Assembly: GCA_023701435.1 (NCBI GenBank)
Contig: JAMPXB010000008.1
Span: 62,001 to 126,000, forward strand
DNA: 64,000 bases
Reading direction: 5' to 3'
Source: Bacteriovoracaceae bacterium
Lineage (GTDB): Bacteria > Bdellovibrionota > Bacteriovoracia > Bacteriovoracales > Bacteriovoracaceae
In this document: positions 54,901-62,357 of the stretch, one piece after another
Layout: the number at the start of each line of letters is the position of its first letter
Numbering within the stretch: position 1 is the stretch's first letter
Notes under the pieces: model-generated
What the model was told of the DNA's origin: nothing
Databases searched by the model: none
The model's input: only the letters and a program-made list of their open reading frames with translations
Translations under genes and position numbers: made by a program

Positions 54901-57105
54901 TTCACTCCAACTGTGCCTGGTGAGCATCAAATGCTTTTGGAGTTTAGTTATGAGAACGGACGTCACCTCTCTCCTTTGATTTATAAAAGCTCCATGACTC
55001 CAGAGAATCTCGGTACTGCCGGACTAGAAGTCATTAATGCAAAAATTTTAGTGGTCGCCCATGTTCAGGCAACTGGCACTTACCCCTATATTTCCATGAC
55101 CGCCGAAGACTATGAGGTACTAGAAAATCCAGGCACGACTCCTACTGAAACTCTGGGTGCTCCTTATAACGTAAATTTATCCTGGAACAACTCAGCGACC
55201 CAACAGAGTTTAACTTTTGATACTATCAAATTGACGGCCACAGCGACCGCCAACGATGTTTATGCCAAAAAAATTCTAACCTACACTAATAATACCGGCT
55301 ATAGCCTTCAGGATTTTAGAATACTCTATAAAACCGATACCAGTGGTACTACTTCTAAAACGATCACTACCACCTTCGTCACAATGACCGCTGGAACAAC
55401 TTGTACCACTGGCATGACTCTCGCTGCTGGTGCCAGTTGTAAACTAGTCCTGCGCTATCAACCAGGGGCTACCGACACTTCTGATAATTTTGTCATGGCC
55501 CTGATGTACCGTATGGGAGTTGGCCAATATGTTATGCAAAATGTTGGTATCTCCCTATTACCTCGCTCTCCTGGGCAATTAGCCGCAGCAGGCTTGACGG
55601 CTGAAAGTATTAACTACAAAGTCAGTGCAGGCAGCAGTACTATTACCCGCTTTTCCTATCCATTAAGTTTTGGAACATCGACTCTGAATGTGGTTCCTAA
55701 AACTTTTGTTTTTGATCAGTTAGCAGGTGCCTATAAAAAAATTCAATTCACGAACACGCAGTCGACCAAGGCTTCTTTATTGCTGTCTTATCAAAAGTAT
55801 CTGAATACTCATTCTTTACGGGGCTATTCAGTCTCTACCCCTGCTCCAACCTCAGTGGTTCCAGAAGCAGCAGAGTACCGAATTGCTGGTGATGGGAATG
55901 AATACGTCACCATTCATCAAGTCAATTACACCGACAGCGCCACTCGAGTGAAAGTAGAGGGAACGAGAGGATGTCTTTTTGGAGACGATGAAAACAATGC
56001 CGCCATTCCGGCCCACCAAAAAGGTTTTAATAATACCACCAGTACCCCTTGCTATATAATCGTTACCTTTAATGCCAACTTTGAATATTTACGCGAAATC
56101 ATTCAAGTAAATAATGGAGATGATATGCGTGGTACCGCCAGTGAACTCTGGTACTACTCAGTCAACCGAAGTTCGACAGCCTCGGTGTGGGTCCATATTA
56201 AGGGAACAATTAACCCGGACGTTTCTGTCGCCTCTGGTTCTTATAGCAATGTCTCTGCAACGGATAACAAAAGAGCCAGCTTCTATGTTCCTTCCATGAC
56301 TCCGGCCAATGCTTCTATGGGAAGCATTGTGGGAATAAGAGTCTTGATGGCCCAAAGTGCCAGCGGTCTTAACGACCCATATAACACGACTTTAAAGTAT
56401 GTTGATATTCGTCCAGGTTATTACGACCCGATGAACACATATATGGCAGAATTTATCTCTGATCTAACCAATGGGCAGTATCACTGGTTTAGAACCGTGG
56501 CTATCCGTAAAGATGCTCGTTTCCTGGATAATACGATTCCTAAACGTTTTGTGGGTTTGAATGCCAATGAATACTTGTCGGCAACATCTTCTACCACAAC
56601 TCTACAGCTAGTTGTTCCACCGACAGGAAACTACTATTTCCATACCCAAAAATTAATTGTGGAAAAAAGTCTTTACGGTGGTGTGACCTACGACACCTAC
56701 GCAACTGCTTCCGGTCGTTGTACCGGGCGCACCAAGATGACTTTAAAAAATCCAAGTAACGTTTCTTATTCTTATAAACTAATTAATACTACGGCTTGGG
56801 GACTACTATTAAACACTCCTGCAGCCACCAGTTATACCAACATGACCCAGATCTCGCACTGGACATCGGACAACACCGTCAGTATTGATACTAAAGCAGG
56901 CTCTCTGCCAGGTTTTGTACCTAACTCAGCTTCTCAACAACTTGATTCAAGTGGAGTGTTTTACGTCAGAAATAGCTCCAATCCAGCGGCCAATGTTAAC
57001 TGGGCGGTGGGCGGCGTACCAGGAACTACCGTAAGTGACTATGATTCTTACGTCGATGGAACCATTCCTTTTGCTTCTTCCCGCTGTATGGTCGCCTTGC
57101 CCTAG
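51907..57105 (+). CDS. giant lipoprotein with repeated hydin/ASPM-type (choice-of-anchor D) modules
   Basis: A 1,732-residue protein with a lipobox (MGC, Cys16). It is built from about six to eight beta-sandwich modules, each with C-x-I/V-x-x-x-F-x-P near its end: CEIRLVFSP, CKVSVSYLP, CIFDITFQP, CSISLSFAP, CVYTIRYK, CKLVLRYQP and CYIIVTFNA. The paired cysteines (for example CGKILPSKKTC) suggest one disulfide per module. These resemble the ASPM/SPD-2/hydin and choice-of-anchor D domains of large bacterial surface lipoproteins. GGAT lies just before the ATG. It follows the first giant lipoprotein by four bases, so the two are probably made together as surface structures. Confidence 0.82.
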   Translation: MLKQLMFLSFMFLMGCNPGSSVKVQTAGIYSPVLYSINDKDASGQTIDLGEHILTDDPIALVVKVYNKTEYSYTDLEMELTAGEDQSPSITFMPTPEGELAFPGHQGTCGKILPSKKTCEIRLVFSPREGREYLEKAILKFKNYVDPEEHVAELKLLAGLPASLTFTNDKTQYTFGELVGVTSLPVVEREDNTVYSEELEIINAGGLPAKTLTVTMVETCASTTTNVCPTGMFGAYTMINQCPLQLMPGEKCKVSVSYLPKNQDLVPGPTPEEMKEINYRSTVKFDYVKDPTGASGALNGYFNSISSNIEARFKVSMSTMNFETPIVSGNRETRAFRINNLGYREGEIKGIAMRDVDGSLIASCSAKAGSSYLDCFDSSNNLLSLAGFPFIFKDRNACLAPTGQTGTLVSVGSGCIFDITFQPSVTYLTNMPTQFQNLQPEVVFDSRWKGAEKIVTKKIFNLSASSIAAGRLVPSKFQFNGIDYPITGEAPGEIDLGRLALQSPGFYKRKQMVLSFKNIGNEKVTNLNIKDGSGKTIPVGGTPVNLGAYANYYYVSVSATESTCTVINPNETCSISLSFAPIGRDTNAEETANMFDAVDENLIPYKSIIINYDSGAKYTDTNIDGETDYTIAPAEARFRAQLIRKGMMMELSDDNRNVSGIGQSINVIGDTSITHIYLRNIGTGPVPYIRYLNPPSSATASMVIEDTPSPASLGAEHDCLDLVDTTSTAPAGATPDQRIGFYASLPKDESCVYTIRYKTHSSTKRINATNTCNNNLPTATSIEEGSRFYNRELTGEDMWEYCKNHTQSQFLNINLDYYDGDASDPNLPAGSTYGTRFSMNGYNYQFNQYMPARIIPHTFTPALTATLYRPSISYPALSVAQPAITVAEKWFYGLASAFFYDNADPSNAFIKGNTSASFVPGLVAYANRANYDYILYLGSFPQDSPNIDFPVMMGNLGQKGAYIQSFNITPDASFTVLDSPTIPMVINANQDVTPLNFRFTPTVPGEHQMLLEFSYENGRHLSPLIYKSSMTPENLGTAGLEVINAKILVVAHVQATGTYPYISMTAEDYEVLENPGTTPTETLGAPYNVNLSWNNSATQQSLTFDTIKLTATATANDVYAKKILTYTNNTGYSLQDFRILYKTDTSGTTSKTITTTFVTMTAGTTCTTGMTLAAGASCKLVLRYQPGATDTSDNFVMALMYRMGVGQYVMQNVGISLLPRSPGQLAAAGLTAESINYKVSAGSSTITRFSYPLSFGTSTLNVVPKTFVFDQLAGAYKKIQFTNTQSTKASLLLSYQKYLNTHSLRGYSVSTPAPTSVVPEAAEYRIAGDGNEYVTIHQVNYTDSATRVKVEGTRGCLFGDDENNAAIPAHQKGFNNTTSTPCYIIVTFNANFEYLREIIQVNNGDDMRGTASELWYYSVNRSSTASVWVHIKGTINPDVSVASGSYSNVSATDNKRASFYVPSMTPANASMGSIVGIRVLMAQSASGLNDPYNTTLKYVDIRPGYYDPMNTYMAEFISDLTNGQYHWFRTVAIRKDARFLDNTIPKRFVGLNANEYLSATSSTTTLQLVVPPTGNYYFHTQKLIVEKSLYGGVTYDTYATASGRCTGRTKMTLKNPSNVSYSYKLINTTAWGLLLNTPAATSYTNMTQISHWTSDNTVSIDTKAGSLPGFVPNSASQQLDSSGVFYVRNSSNPAANVNWAVGGVPGTTVSDYDSYVDGTIPFASSRCMVALP

Positions 57106-57133
57106 ATAAAATATGCCCCGTTGTAATTAACCC

Positions 57134-57171
57134 TATTCATCTTTAACATTTCAATATGTTAAAGATGAATA
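57134..57171. promoter_or_regulatory. perfect 16-base hairpin covering the start of the next gene
   Basis: TATTCATCTTTAACAT and ATGTTAAAGATGAATA pair perfectly around a six-base loop (TTCAAT). The second arm contains both candidate ATG codons (57156 and 57165) of the barrel gene, and no ribosome-binding site is visible ahead of it. It may hide the start codons until melted, or end transcription after the giant lipoproteins. Confidence 0.65.
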
Positions 57172-58490
57172 AATATTCTCTATTCTTTCTTGTTCTTCTA
57201 CCCCTCCTAGTTTTTGGGGCCGATGAAAAAAAATTGGCGCTCGTACGCCGTATTCAGGGCCTAGAACAATTACCACCTCATCTCTCACGCCAATTACAGA
57301 CACTCACCTTACAAGTGGTCACCAAACAACCGGATTATGAGCTGTTGTTATCAGGTACAGACAGCCCCAATGCCAGCGTCGTTGAATTAGTGGCGGTGGA
57401 ATCAGAAGTTGCCAAACAAGGTGATTACTACCGCATAGAAGCACGCTTACTTAATTTAAAAACAAAAAAACTCATCACTCGCGCCGCTCGTGATGATATT
57501 CGGGAAGAAGATTTAATCCGCCTTTTTCAAGGAGCATTGGAATCGCTCTTTGTGCCTGATATTGAAAAGGAAGCTGCGAAGGAAAAACCTCCTGTTTCAC
57601 CAAAAGAGGTTTCAGTACCTCGCCAAAGTCCACCACCCCCAAGCATGCAGGTTAAGCAGCCGGATCTGCCCACTTTGGATTTCAAGCAACGAGTACGTGA
57701 CTTACAAATTGCAGCCGACAAGGCCATTGTTAAAACAGTTGAGCAAAAAAAAGAACAGGCAGACTCAAAAAAAAACTCTCCAACTGTTAGCCTTCAGGCT
57801 TCTCGCCATGCAGGCATAACTTCGGAAATGGAAGTTCCTTTTAAAAAAGAACCTGCTCCCAAGATTTATCCCCAACGAATGGTTTTAATGGCCGGTTATG
57901 ATTCGCGCCAAGTTGAAAGTGATTACTACCTCATCACCACAACTAAGGCCCAGTTGCTAACTCTTCAATTTGCCGGAGATTATCCGTTCTCTTTAATGGA
58001 TGGCAGAATCGCTACCAGTTATGAGCTCGCCTATAGTCGTGCTGTCTCTGCCCCGGTAGAAGTGCCAAGCCTCTACCAGCTAGGTTTATATGCTTCATGG
58101 CTAGGCACACACTGGAGCACTTCACTGGGCCTTAAACGTGATGCCTCTTTCTTTGTAAACTTACCTGCTCCCGGAGAAGGGATACAATCACAGTCAATCA
58201 CCACCACCTGGCTAAACGCTAAAGCAGATCTTCTGTTTGAGATGTGGGGCCCTTGGCGTATCAACGCCATGTATGGTGTCCCTCTGCAGGTTGAAACCAA
58301 TTATTCCCCTCTCGTCAGCGCTAAACAGTGGCAAGGTACAAATATTCATCTTGCCATCACTCCCCCGCTTAACTTCAAGGGATGGGAGACCAACCTAAGC
58401 CTCGATCAAATTAATCTCACGACACAAGGAGAGAGACCATTTACTCTAAACGAATCGCGTATTGCCTTATCAGTCAGGCGATCGCTTTAA
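57156..58490 (+). CDS. exported protein with proline-rich linker and barrel-like C-terminus
   Basis: A 444-residue protein with a signal peptide (cut near VFGA, about residue 22). Residues 23-135 look like a compact alpha/beta domain resembling a TolB/CsgG-type N-terminus. A Pro/Lys-rich linker (about 140-230) follows. From 240 on there are alternating strands ending with an aromatic-poor SVRRSL, consistent with an outer-membrane barrel. The start codons (ATG at 57156 or 57165) are inside a perfect hairpin. The gene ends 52 bases after the start of the next, so they are translated in tandem. Function unknown; by context, part of the surface locus. Confidence 0.72.
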   Translation: MLKMNKYSLFFLVLLPLLVFGADEKKLALVRRIQGLEQLPPHLSRQLQTLTLQVVTKQPDYELLLSGTDSPNASVVELVAVESEVAKQGDYYRIEARLLNLKTKKLITRAARDDIREEDLIRLFQGALESLFVPDIEKEAAKEKPPVSPKEVSVPRQSPPPPSMQVKQPDLPTLDFKQRVRDLQIAADKAIVKTVEQKKEQADSKKNSPTVSLQASRHAGITSEMEVPFKKEPAPKIYPQRMVLMAGYDSRQVESDYYLITTTKAQLLTLQFAGDYPFSLMDGRIATSYELAYSRAVSAPVEVPSLYQLGLYASWLGTHWSTSLGLKRDASFFVNLPAPGEGIQSQSITTTWLNAKADLLFEMWGPWRINAMYGVPLQVETNYSPLVSAKQWQGTNIHLAITPPLNFKGWETNLSLDQINLTTQGERPFTLNESRIALSVRRSL

Positions 58491-59074
58491 CCTTATCTAC
58501 GAGTGCCTTCGCTTATGAAATGATTTCTTCGGGCCTGAAAAAGTCCAATGAATTTTCATTCTTAATCGGTATGGCGAATATTGGTTTTACTGAAAATCAA
58601 AGTACACTATCTGGTCCAAACATGTCCGAAGCCGCTTCCGGTTCCGTTGCTAGTATTAGTGGCATGCTCCACTACCGCTTCCGCACAGATGAGAAGATTG
58701 CCTGGTATGGCCAGTTTACTTTTCCCTTGATGGCAAGCGAAGGTACCTACCTCGCAGGCGGTGGTGGGATGGAATATTATTTTGGTAAAGCACCGGCAAA
58801 AATCATACTTCAAGACTCAACCACTTCCTTCACCCTCACACCGGTCACCCGTTATTTTCTAATGGCAGGGATCAACATGGGCTACATCTCTTACGTGACA
58901 GAAACGGCGAAGAAAAATGACACCCTACTTGAGATTGATCTGGGCGGAGGCATGAGTCACCGTTTTGAAAAATGGACCTTACGGGCCCAGGCGGGGATGG
59001 CCCGCGGTGTAGGAGTTGCTACAACCACGATGGGAATGAAGGCCATGGTGGGGGGAATTTTTTTCCTCGATTAA
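58439..59074 (+). CDS. outer-membrane barrel-like protein with likely ATT start
   Basis: About 211 residues if the start is the ATT at 58439. Reading from there gives an N-terminus with basic residues, then a hydrophobic run ending in STSAFA, a normal signal peptide, which the ATG at 58520 would cut off. AAGGAG sits seven bases before the ATT, and the only other start codons in the open frame are later. The mature part has many beta-strand stretches (LIGMANIGF, VASISGMLHYRF, YFLMAGINMGYIS) and ends GGIFFLD, as in outer-membrane barrels. Rare ATT starts exist (for example infC in Escherichia coli). It overlaps the previous gene by 52 bases. Confidence 0.65.
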   Translation: MYSKRIAYCLISQAIALTLSTSAFAYEMISSGLKKSNEFSFLIGMANIGFTENQSTLSGPNMSEAASGSVASISGMLHYRFRTDEKIAWYGQFTFPLMASEGTYLAGGGGMEYYFGKAPAKIILQDSTTSFTLTPVTRYFLMAGINMGYISYVTETAKKNDTLLEIDLGGGMSHRFEKWTLRAQAGMARGVGVATTTMGMKAMVGGIFFLD

Positions 59075-59133
59075 GTTTTTGCTATGGTTATCTGTTTAAT
59101 CCTCCGACAAGTTGGGCAGGAGTTGAAAAAGTT

Positions 59134-59733
59134 ATGAACAGATTATTGATTATCACCGTTTTAAGTTTGGTCGCATCCTCTGCCTGGGCCGCCAAACTTG
59201 TGATCAAAAGCCAGCCAGAAGGTGCCGAAATTTTTATCACAACCAATGGCAAACCAGTCCGCTTGGGGGTTACACCTTACGAGGCCAATTTAACGGAAGT
59301 GATGAGCACTTATGTTAAGTCCAGCAGCTTTATGTTGGAACTTAAAAAGCAGGGACATAACCCTTACCGGGTGCTTTTGGCGAAAACCGATGACGTTGAC
59401 CTGGAATTAACTGCGAACCTTGCCTTAGATCAGGCCGTATCCAACATTAAAGAACACGACGCTCTTATGAACCAGCTCTTTGACGTGCAAAAGCTGGTAC
59501 GTGGAAAAAACTTTCGTGATGCAATTATGAAGCTCGATGAGCTGGAAAAAAAGCATCCCGCTCTTTCAATCATTCCTGAATTGAAAGCGACTGCCTACTA
59601 CATGAATAAAGAAGTGGAAAATGCGCTCAGTTATTACCGTCGTGCGTTTGCACTCAATCCCGATAATCATGATGCTTATCGGATGAAAGTATACCTGGAG
59701 AAGAAAATGGGTATCGACTCGGAGGTTCAGTAA
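59134..59733 (+). CDS. exported PEGA-domain and TPR protein
   Basis: About 199 residues with a signal peptide (cut near AWAA). A PEGA domain follows at about 21-90: SQPEGAEIFITTNGKPVRLGVTPYEANL, the P-E-G-A-x-I/V signature, with VDLELTANL. The C-terminal 90 residues contain TPR-like pairs (RDAIMKLDELEKKHP, ALSYYRRAFALNPDNHDA). PEGA domains occur in cell-surface and gliding proteins. The ATG at 59134 is the first that makes a signal peptide; a longer frame lies over the previous gene. Its stop overlaps the next ATG by one base (TAATG), so it is co-translated with the FliF/FliG-like gene. Confidence 0.8.
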   Translation: MNRLLIITVLSLVASSAWAAKLVIKSQPEGAEIFITTNGKPVRLGVTPYEANLTEVMSTYVKSSSFMLELKKQGHNPYRVLLAKTDDVDLELTANLALDQAVSNIKEHDALMNQLFDVQKLVRGKNFRDAIMKLDELEKKHPALSIIPELKATAYYMNKEVENALSYYRRAFALNPDNHDAYRMKVYLEKKMGIDSEVQ

Positions 59734-61691
59734 TGAAAATTTTTCTGAGCTTAATACTTATGCTTCAAGTAACGTCAGCCTTTTCATTTGGTGGCGGAAC
59801 ATCTCTTACATGGCAAAAACTTGCTTTGGAAGAAAAAGTTCAGCGAAAATTCAACAATACGCTGTCTACTCTTTTAAAAGATAACCAGTACATGGTGGAA
59901 GTTGAGACTGAAATTTCTGAACCGCCTGCTCCGAACTTTGGCCCCAATGGTCACCAATCCGGCTCACGTGTTTCAGACATCAGCCTATCTGAATCTCGCG
60001 GAGATTATATTGCCTTTTCAAAGATGGGTCTGGAAGTTCCGGTATTGGAAAAATTCCTGGATGAAGATCGCACAAAACTGATGAATCTTTACCGCTTCAA
60101 TGAAGCCTATGATCTATTTAAAAATATTTCTGAACTTAAGGTGACAGTTTATTTGAGCGATAAAATCCCTCAAGACCTGGCCGACATTGTTAAAAAAGCT
60201 GTTCAGAATTCTAAGCTTACGGTTTCAGGAATTAAACCAACTGTAAAATTCGAAAGCCTTGCTCTTGAATGGATTGATCCGGCCATTCAGAAAAAACTGG
60301 ATGAAGAAAAAGCAGCTAAAGCAAAAGCCGAAAAAGAAAAGCTCAACCAGAAGAAAACCCAGGAAGAGCCAAAAATCTGGACAAAAGATTGGTATGAATG
60401 GGCTTCCCGCTGGGGTAATGCCTTCGGTCTGATCTTTGGAGCCCTGATTGTCGGTATCATTGCTCTTACTCTCTTCAAGCAATGGAAAGCCTTTATGGAA
60501 AAATTTGCGGCTCTTCAAGCGGCAGCCAATAAGCCCGCCGAGGAAAAAGAAGAAGAGAAAGAAGAAAATGCGGCCATGCAAATGGCACAACCAAACGAAG
60601 TTAATAAGCAGGAGGATGATGTGGCCATTTCACAGGGATTTGATCGATTCCAACAGTGTCTGGAGCAGCATACTGAAGAAGCAGTCAATATGGTTCGTAG
60701 CTGGTTAAATGAAGGCGAAGAACATGATCTGCTTGCCCTACGTGGTATTGCCCAAATGGCAAATGCTGAGCAGATGGAAATATTAATGAATGGATTGACT
60801 GAGACTCAAAGAGATAAATGGAAGGGCCTCCTTGGTAACCATCTGGAGACTGCCGAAATCAATGCGGCCAACAAGCATATTTTCCAGGAAGTGGTTAAAT
60901 CCTTTCTGGTTCCTTCTCGAGTTAAGGATGGAGAACTTCTGAACCTTATCATGGAACTGAGTTCGAAAACGACTTGTGAGTTCTTTGATGCTTACGAGAG
61001 TCAAGTTGGAATTCTGATGAATCTCCTTTCACCAACCGTTATTGGAAAAATCCTGGCCGAGGTTGATGATGCAACAGCTGATTCATGGCTTAATGCTGGT
61101 TCTGATTTTTCTATGAAGCACATGGAAGAAATGTTGCCAGCTTTAAAACAAGCTCTTATTTCCTTTAAAGCGGCAAACTCACCTTCTCCTTTTGCCCACA
61201 GAATTATGTCGATGATTCCGACTGCTACTCCAGCCCGTGAAGGAACACTTTACCGTGCTCTTGCGAAGGCCGGAAATGCAGGGATGGTTTTTGAAATTGC
61301 CAAGAAAAGCTTCCCGAGTGAACTGGTTCTGGATCTACCAGCGCCATTCTTAAAAGAAGTTCTTCAATCATATCCTGTAAGCAAAAGAGTTGAGTTTCTC
61401 TATTCAAGACCTGAAGACGTCCGTGAATCATTACTGGACATGATTGCTGAAGCCGGTTCACCTGCCCGCGATATGATGGACATGGAATTGGAAAACCTAA
61501 GCCGGGATTCGGCCCGTGGTGCAGCGATTGAAGGACGAGCTGAAGATATCTGGCAGGAATTTGTGAAGAACTCACGTATGGGCCTTGCCAAAAATGCCTC
61601 TTACGCAGGTCTGGCCGAGCAACTTATTAAACAGTGGGGCGAAAAGCTCTCTGGCGGTCTCCATGCCATTAAAGGTGGAAAAGCAGCTTAA
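59733..61691 (+). CDS. FliF-like/FliG-like inner-membrane protein
   Basis: A 652-residue protein. A signal peptide (about 1-17) is followed by a periplasmic part (18-225) with segments like the FliF C-terminal region: EEKVQRKFNNTLSTLL, then LKVTVYLSDKIPQDLADIVKKAV. A charged linker leads to a single membrane helix at about 229-250, and the cytoplasmic part (about 290-652) resembles FliG, with repeated helical ARM-like motifs such as ILMNLLSPTVIGKILAEVD and a final domain (about 560-640) holding FLYSRPEDVRESLLDMIAEAG. The resemblance to flagellar MS-ring and switch proteins is by pattern only. It could be a motor-switch part of a gliding machine. The gene follows a PEGA/TPR gene and precedes a terminator. 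Confidence 0.7.
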   Translation: MKIFLSLILMLQVTSAFSFGGGTSLTWQKLALEEKVQRKFNNTLSTLLKDNQYMVEVETEISEPPAPNFGPNGHQSGSRVSDISLSESRGDYIAFSKMGLEVPVLEKFLDEDRTKLMNLYRFNEAYDLFKNISELKVTVYLSDKIPQDLADIVKKAVQNSKLTVSGIKPTVKFESLALEWIDPAIQKKLDEEKAAKAKAEKEKLNQKKTQEEPKIWTKDWYEWASRWGNAFGLIFGALIVGIIALTLFKQWKAFMEKFAALQAAANKPAEEKEEEKEENAAMQMAQPNEVNKQEDDVAISQGFDRFQQCLEQHTEEAVNMVRSWLNEGEEHDLLALRGIAQMANAEQMEILMNGLTETQRDKWKGLLGNHLETAEINAANKHIFQEVVKSFLVPSRVKDGELLNLIMELSSKTTCEFFDAYESQVGILMNLLSPTVIGKILAEVDDATADSWLNAGSDFSMKHMEEMLPALKQALISFKAANSPSPFAHRIMSMIPTATPAREGTLYRALAKAGNAGMVFEIAKKSFPSELVLDLPAPFLKEVLQSYPVSKRVEFLYSRPEDVRESLLDMIAEAGSPARDMMDMELENLSRDSARGAAIEGRAEDIWQEFVKNSRMGLAKNASYAGLAEQLIKQWGEKLSGGLHAIKGGKAA

Positions 61692-61717
61692 TCTAGGAAA
61701 ATTTTTCCTCGAAATAA

Positions 61718-61764
61718 AATCCCATCCAGTCCTCTTTTGAGTGATATGGATGGGATTCTTATTT
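61718..61764 (+). terminator. terminator-like hairpin after the FliF/FliG-like gene
   Basis: AATCCCATCC and GGATGGGATT are perfect ten-base arms around a 20-base loop, followed by CTTATTT. It probably ends the operon that starts with the giant lipoproteins. The loop is long, so strength is moderate. Confidence 0.55.
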
Positions 61765-61853
61765 AGACGGGGAAAACAATTCCAATCTATTAAATGTTTC
61801 TTTATTCCCTTAATCTTTATTAATGAAATAACTCACCTTTGACAGGAGGTCAT

Positions 61854-62357
61854 GTGAGCGATTTTGACAAAGAGCTGCCTCGTATTCCAGAGACTTCAGA
61901 GAGGTCGAATTCAGCTGTTATTCCTTCCGAAGAACTCACCCTAAACTGGAAGAGCGCTCTATCTCTTGCCCTCTGTAAAACTGAAAGTTTACAGGCCACC
62001 GAGAGAGCATGGTCACAATTATGTTCATCCATCCGCGATCTGTGTCCTGAAACGACCTGGATCACAATTGCTGAGAGTCATGAGATTCATAATCTTCAAT
62101 CAGTTAAATCATTTCAAACCTGGCTTGAGGCATTGATAGCTACACCAGAATGGCCTTTTCCCAAGCAGGTTATCATCACTACTTCAGGTGACAAAAATCA
62201 TTCCTGGAAAATTTTATTTGAAAAAAGTATTTCCAAAATACCATTCACAACTCCGCCCAAGGGTTTAAGTATTTCGCCTTGGAAGGATAAGCACAATAGT
62301 GGTTGGAAAGTTATGGCAGTTGATACCTTCAATGTGAATAAAGCGGGTGAAGCATGA
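61854..62357 (+). CDS. soluble protein, unknown (GTG start)
   Basis: About 167 residues, cytoplasmic, without signal peptide or membrane helix. AGGAGG lies about five bases before the GTG at 61854; a TTG at 61839 is the only other choice and overlaps that site. It opens with an acidic, probably disordered stretch (1-25), then has a helical and beta-strand core with two tryptophans near the end. It overlaps the next gene by four bases (ATGA), so the two are co-translated. No family is recognised. Confidence 0.65.
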   Translation: MSDFDKELPRIPETSERSNSAVIPSEELTLNWKSALSLALCKTESLQATERAWSQLCSSIRDLCPETTWITIAESHEIHNLQSVKSFQTWLEALIATPEWPFPKQVIITTSGDKNHSWKILFEKSISKIPFTTPPKGLSISPWKDKHNSGWKVMAVDTFNVNKAGEA

